From positions 62,001 to 126,000 of the forward strand of contig NZ_FYEH01000010.1 of the NCBI RefSeq assembly GCF_900187945.1: a DNA stretch of 64,000 nucleotides. Reading direction: 5' to 3'. Below, one piece after another: positions 1 to 8,814 of the stretch (position 1 is the first letter of the stretch; every line of letters begins with the position of its first letter). The DNA comes from Arboricoccus pini. Lineage in GTDB: Bacteria; Pseudomonadota; Alphaproteobacteria; Geminicoccales; Geminicoccaceae. The position numbers were made by a program, and so were the translations under genes. The notes under the pieces are model-generated. The model worked only from the letters and a program-made list of their open reading frames with translations. It was not told where the DNA came from and did no database searches.

Positions 1-323
1 CTCGTTTTAATGGATCTGATCCCGGCTCCGAGCAGACAGAAATCCAACGACGTCATGGGCAACGGGATCGACGCTTCAATAGACAATTTTCAGCGCCGCC
101 TGAAGAACAGGACTTATATCTTTGCGCGATGGACTATCGAAAACCATGCGTCGGCACAGGTGTTCCGCTTGGGAGGTGTTTGTTGAGGAGGGTGGATGTC
201 AAGCGCGGCCAAGCACTTGGGCGATCTGTTCTGTCGCCTGCCCCGGAGCAACGGGTCCGACTGGCCCGTCGACCCTGACCATCCGGCCGGTCATTGGCGC
301 GCTCCCCGTCGAGGTAGCACTCG
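1..323. other. leading stretch, no gene called
   Basis: Two forward frames are open from the window edge (to about 186 and about 288), so the 3' end of an upstream gene could lie here, but neither translation resembles a family I recognise. The last 20 bases carry a GAGG at 311-314 that serves the regulator starting at 324. Confidence 0.3.
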
Positions 324-1025
324 ATGAATGACCACGACATGGCGGTGAAGCTCAGAGGCAAGCACCCGATCGAGGATGTCATCTATGAGCGGCTTGTCGA
401 CGCCATCATCGACAAGCATCTACGCGCCGGTGCGCATCTGAATGAGGTCAGGCTGGCGGAAGCCTACCAAGTACCACGCTCGCGCGTGCGTCGCGTCCTG
501 GAGCGGCTGCGTGATGAGGATGTTGTCGTTTTCGAGCTCCACCGCGGAGCATTCATCAGCCGACCGACGATCGAAGATGCGTACCAAGTATACGAAGCGC
601 GCCGGGAGCTCGAGTGCGTCGCCGTAAGGCTGGCATGCCAGCGAGCCACATCTGAGGATATAGCCCGACTGAGCGAGCATCTAGATATAGAGCACGCCGC
701 CTTCGACAAGCAGGATCCCAGCGTCAACCGTGTTGCGAGCAACTTCCATACATTGATCGCCGATATTGCCGGCAACCCCGTCCTGTCCCGAATGCTTTCA
801 GGTCTCATCCGGCGCTGCGTGCTCATTCAATCGGTCTATGAGCGTAAGAGCGGCATTCTATGCTTAACGCACGAGCATAAGGCACTTGTCGCGCATATCG
901 CCGCTAATCGCCCGGACGATGCGGCGCGCGAGATGGCAGATCATTTCAACAATATTCTCTCGAGCCTCGACCTGACCGAAGCCCGACGTCAGGAAGCCGA
1001 CGTCTACGAGTTCCTCCGAAGCTAG
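324..1025 (+). CDS. GntR-family transcriptional regulator, FCD subfamily
   Basis: A 233-residue regulator, the usual length for FadR/FCD members. Residues about 18-80 form the winged helix-turn-helix (the segment around VPRSRVRRVLERL is the recognition helix) and about 90-225 the all-helical FCD ligand-binding domain, with metal-ligand-type histidines in HTLIADIAGN and ADHFNN. The start at 324 has a GAGG nine bases upstream. It lies directly upstream of, and parallel to, the ureide-type catabolic operon beginning at 1125. By analogy with other FCD proteins it is probably the substrate-responsive repressor of that operon; a perfect dyad at 1087-1102 is a candidate operator. The effector is unknown. 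Confidence 0.88.
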   Translation: MNDHDMAVKLRGKHPIEDVIYERLVDAIIDKHLRAGAHLNEVRLAEAYQVPRSRVRRVLERLRDEDVVVFELHRGAFISRPTIEDAYQVYEARRELECVAVRLACQRATSEDIARLSEHLDIEHAAFDKQDPSVNRVASNFHTLIADIAGNPVLSRMLSGLIRRCVLIQSVYERKSGILCLTHEHKALVAHIAANRPDDAAREMADHFNNILSSLDLTEARRQEADVYEFLRS

Positions 1026-1086
1026 CCAACAATCAAACTCTTGAAGAGGCAGAAAGATTTTCGGCACGTCTTTTGCTTGATGTGGT

Positions 1087-1102
1087 TGCACGCAATCGTG
1101 CA
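1087..1102. promoter_or_regulatory. perfect dyad, candidate operator of the ureide operon
   Basis: TGCACG-CAAT-CGTGCA is a perfect 6-bp inverted repeat with a 4-bp centre. It lies 23-38 bases before the ATG at 1125, between the GntR regulator and its presumed target operon. Size and position suit a GntR/FCD dimer site overlapping the promoter. Binding is an inference. Confidence 0.45.
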
Positions 1103-1124
1103 TACATTTTTGCCGGAAATCTGC

Positions 1125-2048
1125 ATGCCGCCTTCTCCGCACCTGCGACCCGAGCGCAATCTCGTCGGCTACGGCAGACAGACACCGACCGGCGCCTGGC
1201 CGAACGGCGCTCGGCTGGCGATCAACGTCGTAGTCAATTATGAGGAAGGCTCGGAGCGCTCTTTCGCCATGGGCGATGCAGATCAGGAGCCGATGACCGA
1301 ATGGGGGAGCTATGCCTTCCCCAAGGACATCCGCAATCTGGCCATGGAGTCCATGTATGAGTATGGCTCGCGCGTCGGCGTGTGGCGTATTCTCGATTCG
1401 CTGGCCGATGCACGAATCCCAGCGACCTTCTTCGCCTGTGCCGTGGCATTCGAGCAGAATCCGGCCGTGGCACAAGAAGTCGTGGCGGCCGGCCACGAAG
1501 TCTGCAGCCACGGTTATCGTTGGGAGGAAGTGTTCCGTCTCTCCGAGGAAGAGGAGCGCGAGCATATTCGGCTGGCCGTAAGCTCCTTTGAAAAGACGTG
1601 CGGCAAGCGACCTGTCGGCTGGTATTGCCGCTATGGGCCTAGCATCCGCACGCGGCGACTGGTTACCGAAGAGGGGGGATTTCTCTACGATTCCGACGCC
1701 TATAACGACGACGTGCCCTATTTCGTCACGGTGGACGGCGTACGCCGCCTCGTTGTGCCCTACACGTGCGACGTCAACGACATACGCTTCTGGAATTCAC
1801 CAGGCCTCTCCCAAGCCGACGATTTTTTCCGCTACATGCGCGAGACGTTCGACGTGCTTTACGCCGAGGCCGCGCGTGGCCCGCGCATGATGTCGATCGG
1901 GCTCCATCCGCGAATGATCGGCAGGCCCGGACGCATTGGCGCCCTGAAGCGCTTCTTCGACTATGCCCGCGGGTTCGGCAATGTCTGGTTTGCGACGCGC
2001 GAAGACATTGCGCGGAGTTGGCTCGCCCGCGAGGATGACAATGACTAA
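1125..2048 (+). CDS. puuE: PuuE-like allantoinase / polysaccharide-deacetylase-fold cyclic-amide hydrolase
   Basis: A 307-residue NodB-fold protein of the PuuE type: it opens with RNLVGYG, then WPNGARLAINVVVNYEEG, and later has GHEVCSHGYRWEE and GLHPRMIGRPGR, all typical of PuuE-type allantoinases. PuuE hydrolyses allantoin to allantoate in the cytoplasm. Upstream in-frame starts exist (TTG 1041, ATG 1080), but they would place the 1087-1102 dyad inside the gene and add a poorly conserved leader, so 1125 is preferred. The gene overlaps the next one by 8 bases. Relatives also act on other cyclic ureides or imides, and a second amidohydrolase (9600-10997) is in the same operon, so the true substrate may not be allantoin. 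Confidence 0.82.
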   Translation: MPPSPHLRPERNLVGYGRQTPTGAWPNGARLAINVVVNYEEGSERSFAMGDADQEPMTEWGSYAFPKDIRNLAMESMYEYGSRVGVWRILDSLADARIPATFFACAVAFEQNPAVAQEVVAAGHEVCSHGYRWEEVFRLSEEEEREHIRLAVSSFEKTCGKRPVGWYCRYGPSIRTRRLVTEEGGFLYDSDAYNDDVPYFVTVDGVRRLVVPYTCDVNDIRFWNSPGLSQADDFFRYMRETFDVLYAEAARGPRMMSIGLHPRMIGRPGRIGALKRFFDYARGFGNVWFATREDIARSWLAREDDND

Positions 2049-2517
2049 AATCGCCGCGCGCGCCATCACCGCCCAGGCCTTTGCACCTTTTGGCACGTTG
2101 TTGGACGGGCCAGGTGCGACCGCCTGCCCTTATAGCGGACGCCCGGAGGCTCTACCGATCTTCGAACTGGTCGCAGCGCCAGGGCCATCGGGCGCGGACG
2201 CGCATGTCGTGAAGGTGATGGAGCGACACCCCCATTCCACTCAAGCCTTCTTCTCGCTGGATGCAACCGATTATCTCGTCGTCGTGGCTCCCGATGCAGA
2301 AGACGGCGGTCCTGCCCTCGACCGCGTAAACGCCTTCGTCGTCCCCGGCGGCAGTGCCATCCAGTATCGCGTCGCCGTCTGGCATACGCCGATGACCTCA
2401 CTCCGTCCGCCCGGACGCTTTGTTCTTCACGTCCACAAGGACGGCTCGAGCGCAGACTGCGAGTTCGTTGACGTGTCCCCGATCTGCGTACGGCTGGAAG
2501 AAAAGCAGCCTCGCTGA
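2041..2517 (+). CDS. allA: ureidoglycolate lyase (AllA family)
   Basis: A 158-residue small cupin-like protein matching AllA: ITAQAFAPFGTLLD near the N-terminus, VKVMERHPHSTQAFFSL in the middle, a VPGGSAIQYRVAVWH segment, and a FVLHVHKDGS region. AllA splits ureidoglycolate into glyoxylate and urea. The ATG at 2041 has GAGG six bases upstream and overlaps the previous stop; the in-frame ATG at 2035 has no spacing for that site. With PuuE it could form the two ends of an allantoin route, but the enzyme between them (allantoicase or allantoate amidohydrolase) is absent here. Confidence 0.83.
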   Translation: MTKIAARAITAQAFAPFGTLLDGPGATACPYSGRPEALPIFELVAAPGPSGADAHVVKVMERHPHSTQAFFSLDATDYLVVVAPDAEDGGPALDRVNAFVVPGGSAIQYRVAVWHTPMTSLRPPGRFVLHVHKDGSSADCEFVDVSPICVRLEEKQPR

Positions 2518-2575
2518 ACAAACTCTGCCCGCCAAAGCCCTTATCGAACAAGTTACGCCTAGAGGAATTGTTGCA

Positions 2576-4162
2576 ATGCGGATGACATGGGGGCTTCCGA
2601 AAGCCTCACTCCTTGCGCTCGCTCTCGTAATCGCCGGCGGCCCAGCCTTTGCACAGAGTGCCAGCGAGACGCTGCTCGTCGCCGGGCCGCGCACGCCTGA
2701 ATCGCTCGACCAGGAATATCCGCCGACGGAAGCCGGCCATGAGGCGCGGCGCAACATTTTCGAGCGGCTGCTCGTCTATGCTATGAAGACGGATCCGAAT
2801 GGTGCGAGGGTCGAGGACTTCACCAAGATCGAAGGCGGACTTGCGGAAAGCTACGAGATAGCCCCCGATAACAAGTCGATCACCTTCCACCTGCGCCACG
2901 GCGTCAAGAGCGCCGCTGGCAACGAGATGACAGCGGACGACGTCATGTGGACCTTCCAGCGCGGCTGGAACATGAAGGCCACATTTCACTGGTACATGAC
3001 GCAGATCCTAAAGATCGAGAGCTTCGATGCCTTCCAGCGGATCGATGATTATACGGTCAAGGTGTCCGTTCCGAACCCTTCATTGCTGCTCGCTCGACTT
3101 TGGGTCAATAACGACCTGGGTATCATCGACTCGGTCGAGGCCAAGAAACATATTACCGTCGACGATCCCTGGGCCACGCGCTTTCTCTCGACCGGGTCCG
3201 CATCGTTCGCGCCCTATTACATCTCCAAGTTCTCGCCGGGCCAGGAAGTCATCTACGATGCCAATCCTTATTATTATCGCGGCCCGGCAAAGCTGAAGAA
3301 GATCATCTTCCGCGAGATGCCGACCTCCTCCAATCGTCTGGCTGCCTTGCAGGCCGGCTCGATCGATGTGGCTGAATGGCTGACACCACGTGAAATCGCC
3401 CTCGCCAAGCAGATTCCCACCATCAAGGTCTGGGAAGTCTTCGGCAACTACACGCACCGGCTCGAAATGAACAACAACATGGCGCCTTTCGACAAGGTCG
3501 AAGTACGTCAGGCCCTGAACTATCTCGTGCCGCGGCCGCAGATCGCGCAGAGCGTTTACATGAACACGGCGCGTCCGACAAAGAGTCCTGTGTCCGAGAT
3601 CTATCCGGCTTATACCGACGATAGCTTTCCTTATAAGGAAGATGTCGCCAAGGCCAAGGAACTGCTGGCGAAGGCCGGTTACAAGGACGGCTTTAAGACC
3701 GAGTTGGGCTATCGGACGGGCGAGCCTCTCGAAGAGCAGATGGCGGTGATCCTCAAGACGGCGTTTGCTCGTGCCGGCGTTACCGTCGATCTCGTGCAAC
3801 TGCCGGCATCCAGCCTCGTGGAGCGCTACACCAAGGGCACGATGCCGATGTTCTTCATCCGCGACATGGCGATCGTGCCCGATGCCGCCTATGTCGCCAA
3901 CCTTTTCATCAACAGCCAGTCGATGGTCAATTTCTCGCACTATAAGAACGCGGAAGTCGATGCGCTTATCAACAAGGCGCTCATCTCGACGGATGAAAAA
4001 GAGCGCGAGGAAGACATGAAGAAGGTCCAGCGCGTCGTCGTTGACGAGGCACCTTGGGTGTTCCTCTTCAATCCTGGATACCAGCTGGCAACCAGCGCTA
4101 AAGTAAAGGGATTCTCCTGGTACACACCCAACAGCAATAGCTGGTACGATTTCAGCAAGTAA
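2576..4162 (+). CDS. ABC transporter substrate-binding protein, peptide/opine type (SBP_bac_5)
   Basis: A 528-residue periplasmic solute-binding protein. Residues 1-26 form a Sec signal peptide (positive start, a leucine/alanine core, cleavage near AFAQS). The mature part follows the DppA/OppA pattern: GLAESYEIAPDNKSITFHLR near residue 85, VKSAAGNEMTADDVMWTFQR after it, and a C-terminal DEAPWVFLFNPGYQLATS segment. AGAGGAA at 2561-2567 precedes the ATG. It is followed by two permeases and a fused ATPase, so it is the receptor of this importer. Family members bind peptides, opines, nickel or small glycosides; the ligand here is presumably the compound handled by the flanking amidohydrolases. 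Confidence 0.93.
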   Translation: MRMTWGLPKASLLALALVIAGGPAFAQSASETLLVAGPRTPESLDQEYPPTEAGHEARRNIFERLLVYAMKTDPNGARVEDFTKIEGGLAESYEIAPDNKSITFHLRHGVKSAAGNEMTADDVMWTFQRGWNMKATFHWYMTQILKIESFDAFQRIDDYTVKVSVPNPSLLLARLWVNNDLGIIDSVEAKKHITVDDPWATRFLSTGSASFAPYYISKFSPGQEVIYDANPYYYRGPAKLKKIIFREMPTSSNRLAALQAGSIDVAEWLTPREIALAKQIPTIKVWEVFGNYTHRLEMNNNMAPFDKVEVRQALNYLVPRPQIAQSVYMNTARPTKSPVSEIYPAYTDDSFPYKEDVAKAKELLAKAGYKDGFKTELGYRTGEPLEEQMAVILKTAFARAGVTVDLVQLPASSLVERYTKGTMPMFFIRDMAIVPDAAYVANLFINSQSMVNFSHYKNAEVDALINKALISTDEKEREEDMKKVQRVVVDEAPWVFLFNPGYQLATSAKVKGFSWYTPNSNSWYDFSK

Positions 4163-4281
4163 GCGCTCGAGATCGGCTTTGTTCTAACGACCTCTTTTAC
4201 CAGGATTGCCGTTGGCCCGGTCGCCCAGGCGGCCGGGCCCGAGCTTATCGCCGGACTAGAGAGACTCTCGCATCTCACAAG

Positions 4282-5340
4282 ATGGACGCGCGTATGCTTA
4301 CCGGATTGCGACGGTTCCAGCAGATGCTCCCACGCAGCCTGCAGATCATCCTTCCACGCCTCTTGCTGCTCGCTCCGCAGATGTTCGGCGTGCTGTTCGT
4401 CACATTCTTTCTCATAAGGTTGCTGCCGGGAGATCCGGCCGTACTGCTGCTCGGCAACATGGCGACACCGGAGGCGGTCGCTCAACTGCGAGAACGACTG
4501 GGCCTCAACGACAGCATATGGGTGCAATTCATTGCCTATTGCCGGAACGTGCTGCACGGCGACCTCGGAATCTCCATCTTTACTTCTCACCCTGTGCTTA
4601 CCGATCTGATGGAGCGCGCGCCGGCAACATTAGAGCTCATTTTTTACGCGATGATCCTTACCGTCGCCATCGGCTTGTTGCTCGCGGTGGTCTCGGTCGT
4701 CCGCCCGGGGGGCTTCACCGACGTCGCAACGCGCATCTATGGTCTGGCCGCCGGCGCCATTCCCGATTTCTGGATCGGCCTGATCCTCATCTTCGTCTTT
4801 TTCTCGAAGCTGGGCTGGGCCGCCGCTCCTTTTGGGCGCATCGATGCCATGCTCTCAGAACCACCCTACGTTACCGGCTTTTATACGATTGACGCGCTCG
4901 TGGCTGGCGACTTCGGTGTCCTGCATTCCGCAGCCGGACGTCTGCTGCTTCCCGTGATCACGCTGGCTGTCGTCAATGCCGGTGCCCTGATGAAAATGAC
5001 GCAAAGCGTCTTCGGCAAGGTATGGGCCAGCCCGTTCGTCCGTCATGCACGGGCCTCAGGCGTGCCCGAGCGCGTCATCATACGGGCAGCACTGCGTAAC
5101 AGCCTGCCGCCAATCATAACCATCGTCGGCTTCCTCGTCGGCTTCCTCCTGGGCGCTGCAGTCTTGGTGGAGACGATATTTTCATGGGGAGGGCTTGGTC
5201 AGTACGCCGTACAGGCCGTCATGAACAGCGACTATCCCGCATTGCAAGGCTTCATCCTGGTCGCGGCCGCGTTCATCCTCGTAGTCTATCTGATCGTCGA
5301 CATTCTCTACGAACTTGTCGATCCAAGGATCCGGGTATGA
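4282..5340 (+). CDS. ABC transporter permease, DppB type
   Basis: A 352-residue inner-membrane permease. It has the DppB/OppB N-terminal pattern (FFLIRLLPGDPAVLLLG after the first membrane helix), about six hydrophobic segments, and the cytoplasmic EAA-type loop RHARASGVPERVIIRAALRN that contacts the ATPase. The C-terminus DPRIRV is typical. Met4 is an alternative start. A 119-bp gap separates it from the binding-protein gene, and its stop overlaps the next start as ATGA. Confidence 0.93.
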   Translation: MDARMLTGLRRFQQMLPRSLQIILPRLLLLAPQMFGVLFVTFFLIRLLPGDPAVLLLGNMATPEAVAQLRERLGLNDSIWVQFIAYCRNVLHGDLGISIFTSHPVLTDLMERAPATLELIFYAMILTVAIGLLLAVVSVVRPGGFTDVATRIYGLAAGAIPDFWIGLILIFVFFSKLGWAAAPFGRIDAMLSEPPYVTGFYTIDALVAGDFGVLHSAAGRLLLPVITLAVVNAGALMKMTQSVFGKVWASPFVRHARASGVPERVIIRAALRNSLPPIITIVGFLVGFLLGAAVLVETIFSWGGLGQYAVQAVMNSDYPALQGFILVAAAFILVVYLIVDILYELVDPRIRV

Positions 5341-6218
5341 GCCGCATTCCACACAGTTTGCGGAGCCCGGCAGCCGTGATCGGTTTCGCCCTTCTGTTCC
5401 TGCAGATCCTGCTGATCCTGTTTGCCCCGCTACTCAGCCCCTACAGCCCGGTGGAGGCCGACGCCTTGGCCTCCCTCCAGCCCCCTTCTGCCGCCCATTG
5501 GTTCGGCACCGACATTACCGGCATGGATGTTTTCTCGCGGGTGATCTACGCAACGCGCATCAATCTGCTCATCAGTGTCGTCTCGGTCGCGGTGGCGTTT
5601 TTGATTGGTGTGCCTCTCGGCCTGTTCATCGGTTACTATAAAGGCATCGTATCCAGCCTGGTCATGCGCCTATTCGATTTCATCCAGGCCTTTCCGATCT
5701 TCGTCTTGGGCATGGCACTCGTTGCCGTCATGGGGCAGGAGATCTGGAACGTGGCGATCGTCCTTGCCATTCTGTTCACGCCGGTCTTCGCCCGCCTCAT
5801 CCGTGCCGAGGTTCTCTCGCTGCGGGAGCGCCCCTTCGTGGCCGCCGCCAGGTGCAGCGGTGCCAGCGACCTGCACATCATGTTCGGCCATCTGCTGCTC
5901 AACGCGCTGTTGCCCGCCATGGTGCAGGTGTCGATCTCCATCGGCATGGCGATCCTTTTGACAGCCGGCCTCTCCTTCATCGGGGCGGGCGTGCGTATGC
6001 CTGTGCCTGAGTGGGGATTGATGGTCTCATCGGGTGCCCAGCAGATGATCCTCGGGGTGTGGTGGGTCTCCCTTTTTCCGGGCCTTGCCATCGTCTTTTC
6101 CGTTCTGTGCTTTGCGCTCTTGGGAGACGTGATCCGCGATCTGCTCGATCCGACCAAGACGCGCCGAGCGGTCAGCACGAGCACCGACATCATACCCGGC
6201 ATCGGAGGTCCGCTTTGA
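5337..6218 (+). CDS. ABC transporter permease, DppC type
   Basis: A 293-residue partner of the DppB-type permease. It has the DppC-family beginning (helix, then APLLSPYSP and HWFGTDITGMDVFSRVIY), an EAA loop around RAEVLSLRERPFVAAARCSGAS, and a final hydrophobic segment before DPTKTRR. The ATG is embedded in the stop of the upstream gene (ATGA), indicating translational coupling. Its own stop overlaps the ATG of the ATPase gene by one base. Confidence 0.93.
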   Translation: MSRIPHSLRSPAAVIGFALLFLQILLILFAPLLSPYSPVEADALASLQPPSAAHWFGTDITGMDVFSRVIYATRINLLISVVSVAVAFLIGVPLGLFIGYYKGIVSSLVMRLFDFIQAFPIFVLGMALVAVMGQEIWNVAIVLAILFTPVFARLIRAEVLSLRERPFVAAARCSGASDLHIMFGHLLLNALLPAMVQVSISIGMAILLTAGLSFIGAGVRMPVPEWGLMVSSGAQQMILGVWWVSLFPGLAIVFSVLCFALLGDVIRDLLDPTKTRRAVSTSTDIIPGIGGPL

Positions 6219-7876
6219 TGCAAGAAGTGCCTTCCGTGCCGCTCCTAAGGATCGACTCCCTGCGCGTCGAATCGATCACCCCTACAAGTGCGCCGCCGTT
6301 CCTACAGGGCATCAACCTTCGTCTCATGCCCAACGAGATTCTGGGCGTGGTCGGCGAGACCGGAGCCGGAAAGTCGCTGCTGGCAAGAGCCATCCTCGAT
6401 CTTTTGCCTGAAGACCTCCGCGTGACCGAGGGCGAGATCTTCTCGCGCGAAAGGCCTCTAAGCCGTCTCAGCCCAGCCGAGCGACGGGCGTTTCGCGGTG
6501 GCGAGGTCGCGCTCATTGGCACCAATGCCAAGGAATTGCTCGACCCCGTGGTGACGGTCGGCAGCCAACTGGTGCGCGTTTTGCGCAGCCACCATCGTGT
6601 CTCGCGGCGGGAAGCGTGGGCGCGGGCCGTCAGCCTCCTTGCCGAAGTCGGGATCGTCAACGCCAAGGAGAGGGCGCACGCCTACCCGCACGAGCTTTCG
6701 GGCGGGATGGCGCAGCGCGTCGTGATCGCGATGTCGCTGATCAGCGAGCCCAAAGTGGTGCTGGCCGACGATGCCACTCTCGGCCTCGATGCCACCGTCT
6801 CGGTGCAAGTGCTGGACATGCTCGTCGAGCGGACCCGCAAGATGGGCGTCTCGGTGATCCTCATCACCCACGATCTCGGCATCGTCGCGCATTACTGTAA
6901 TCGGGTGGCGGTCATGCGCAGCGGCCGAATCGAAGAGATCCGTGACACGGTAGACTTTCTGGCACGTCCCGACCATCGCTACAGTCAAGATCTCCTGGAG
7001 GCGGCCAAGGCCCGGCCGATCCCCTGGGTGCGGTCGATAGGCAAGGCCGACACACCGCTCCTCGAAGTCTCCAACCTCGTTAAAATCTTTCCCGGCAAGC
7101 GGCCCGGCGAGGAGGTGAGGGCTGTGGATGGCGTGTCCTTCCTCATCCCGCCAAGCGAAACCCTGGCTTTGGTTGGCGAGAGCGGTTCGGGCAAGACGAC
7201 GATCGGGCAATGCCTCGTCCGTCTGTTGCAAAGCGATTCCGGCCGGGTGCTCTTCGACGGCCAGGAGATCACGACGTTGTCCGAGGCGCGATTTCGGCCT
7301 TTGCGTCGACGGATCCAGATGGTCTTTCAAGAGCCCTACGTCGCATTGAACCCGCGTTGGCGCGTGCGCCACCTTGTGGATGAGCCACTCCGCATGCTCG
7401 ACAAGCTCACCTCGGCCGAGCGGCTGAAGAGGGTGCACGGCATGCTGGAGTTAGTACGGCTGCCCGCGCGATACGCCGAGCTCTATCCCTACGAGTTGAC
7501 GGCCGGCGAGCAAAAGCGCGTCGGCATGGCCCGTGCTCTGATCTCTCGGCCGGATTTCGTCATCTTCGACGAACCAACGACAGCACTCGACATTCGCGTG
7601 CGCGCCCAGATCATCGACCTCGTGCGGCAGTTGCAGAGCGACATGCAGCTTTCCGCCCTGTTCATTACCCATGACCTGAATTCGGTGCGCTCGCTTGCGC
7701 ACAATGTGGCTGTGATGAACCGCGGGCGCATCGTCGAGATGGGTTCCATGGAAGAGGTCTTCGCGCGCCCGAAAGATCCCTACACGCAAAAGCTTCTGGC
7801 GGCCGAGCTCGGGATCGAAGGCATCCACGGCCCGCAAGGCAGTGCCGCGGCGAAGAAGAAGGGAACAGTCGATTGA
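6218..7876 (+). CDS. fused two-domain ABC ATPase (DppD-DppF type), asymmetric
   Basis: A 552-residue protein with two ATPase domains, equal to fused DppD and DppF. Domain 1: Walker A GETGAGKS (residues 46-53), canonical signature LSGGMAQR, Walker B VVLADDATLGLD, where Asp replaces the usual catalytic Glu. Domain 2: Walker A GESGSGKT, Q-loop MVFQEPYVALNPR, signature LTAGEQKR (departing from LSGGQ), and canonical Walker B FVIFDEPTTALD. Both have the switch His (ITHDL). In the closed sandwich both deviations fall in the same composite site, leaving one canonical and one degenerate ATP site. It starts one base before the permease stop ends and overlaps the TTG start of the next gene. Confidence 0.93.
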   Translation: MQEVPSVPLLRIDSLRVESITPTSAPPFLQGINLRLMPNEILGVVGETGAGKSLLARAILDLLPEDLRVTEGEIFSRERPLSRLSPAERRAFRGGEVALIGTNAKELLDPVVTVGSQLVRVLRSHHRVSRREAWARAVSLLAEVGIVNAKERAHAYPHELSGGMAQRVVIAMSLISEPKVVLADDATLGLDATVSVQVLDMLVERTRKMGVSVILITHDLGIVAHYCNRVAVMRSGRIEEIRDTVDFLARPDHRYSQDLLEAAKARPIPWVRSIGKADTPLLEVSNLVKIFPGKRPGEEVRAVDGVSFLIPPSETLALVGESGSGKTTIGQCLVRLLQSDSGRVLFDGQEITTLSEARFRPLRRRIQMVFQEPYVALNPRWRVRHLVDEPLRMLDKLTSAERLKRVHGMLELVRLPARYAELYPYELTAGEQKRVGMARALISRPDFVIFDEPTTALDIRVRAQIIDLVRQLQSDMQLSALFITHDLNSVRSLAHNVAVMNRGRIVEMGSMEEVFARPKDPYTQKLLAAELGIEGIHGPQGSAAAKKKGTVD

Positions 7877-8793
7877 GCAACGACACGACGCTCATCACCG
7901 GCGCCTCCGGGCTTATCGGCCAGGCCGTGCTCGCCCGTCTTCTCAAGGAGGGCCGCAAGGCGGTCGGTATCGATCTTCGTCTAAAGCCGGGGCAGCTTCC
8001 CGTCCAGATCGTCGATCTTGGCGACATCCACCAGTTGCACGCCTTGGCCGAGCGCGAGGCCGTCGGTTCAATCATCCATTGCGGCGCGGTCTCGGGTCCG
8101 ATGGTGATGGTGGACAATCCCTACGGCATCATCCAGACGAACGTCGTCGGCACCGCCAACATGCTGGAGCTGGCGCGCCTCCGACGCATGCGCAGGCTGG
8201 TCTTCTGTTCCTCGACAAGCGCTTACGGGCCGACGGAACCGCCGGCGTCAGACTCCAAGGGGATTCCCGAGAAAGCCCTGCTGGCGCCAGACAGTGTGTA
8301 TGCTTCGACCAAAGTGGCCTGCGAGGCATTGCTCGCCGGCTACCGCCAGCAGCACGGTCTCGATGCCGTCTCGGTGCGACTTTGCTGGGTATACGGGCCC
8401 GGGCGCACGACGGAATGCGTCATCCGCACCATGATCGAGAGTGCGCTTTCAGGGAAGAAGGCTCTTATTCCATATGGCGCGGACTTCCCGCGCCAGTTCA
8501 TCTATGTGGACGATGCCGTGGAGGCCCTCTTGCGGGCCCGCGACGCATCGACATGCCCGCAGCCGGTCTATACGGCCACGGGCGGAAGCTTCCTCACCAT
8601 CGGGGAAGTACGCGACCTGGTCGTCGAAATCTGGCCCAAGGCCCAGATCGAGGTGGCACCTGGGGCGGATCCACATGATTCCTACCAGCATCGCTTCGAT
8701 AGCACCGCCATCGCCCGGGACCTCGGCTTCGAACCGCGGATGACCCTGGAGCAGGGAATTAAGGCCTACGCCACCTGGCTTTCTTGTCACTGA
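7873..8793 (+). CDS. NAD-dependent epimerase/dehydratase (extended SDR)
   Basis: A 306-residue extended-SDR enzyme. It has the NAD-binding TGASGLIGQ near residue 9, an acidic residue ending beta-2 (GIDLR), CSSTSAYG, and the catalytic YASTK (YxxxK). The TTG start overlaps the TGA of the ATPase gene (TTGA), so the two are coupled. Relatives act on nucleotide sugars, uronates or small hydroxy acids. Its place between a ureide importer and an SDR suggests it modifies a sugar-like or hydroxylated part of the imported compound. This is inferred from position only. Confidence 0.85.
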   Translation: MSNDTTLITGASGLIGQAVLARLLKEGRKAVGIDLRLKPGQLPVQIVDLGDIHQLHALAEREAVGSIIHCGAVSGPMVMVDNPYGIIQTNVVGTANMLELARLRRMRRLVFCSSTSAYGPTEPPASDSKGIPEKALLAPDSVYASTKVACEALLAGYRQQHGLDAVSVRLCWVYGPGRTTECVIRTMIESALSGKKALIPYGADFPRQFIYVDDAVEALLRARDASTCPQPVYTATGGSFLTIGEVRDLVVEIWPKAQIEVAPGADPHDSYQHRFDSTAIARDLGFEPRMTLEQGIKAYATWLSCH

Positions 8794-8814
8794 GTCGAAT
8801 GATTGGAGACGCTT

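Noticed and set aside
6458-7438. Long leftward open frame opposite the fused ABC ATPase gene
   Set aside because: Fully opposite conserved Walker and signature motifs; no ribosome-binding site or family resemblance.
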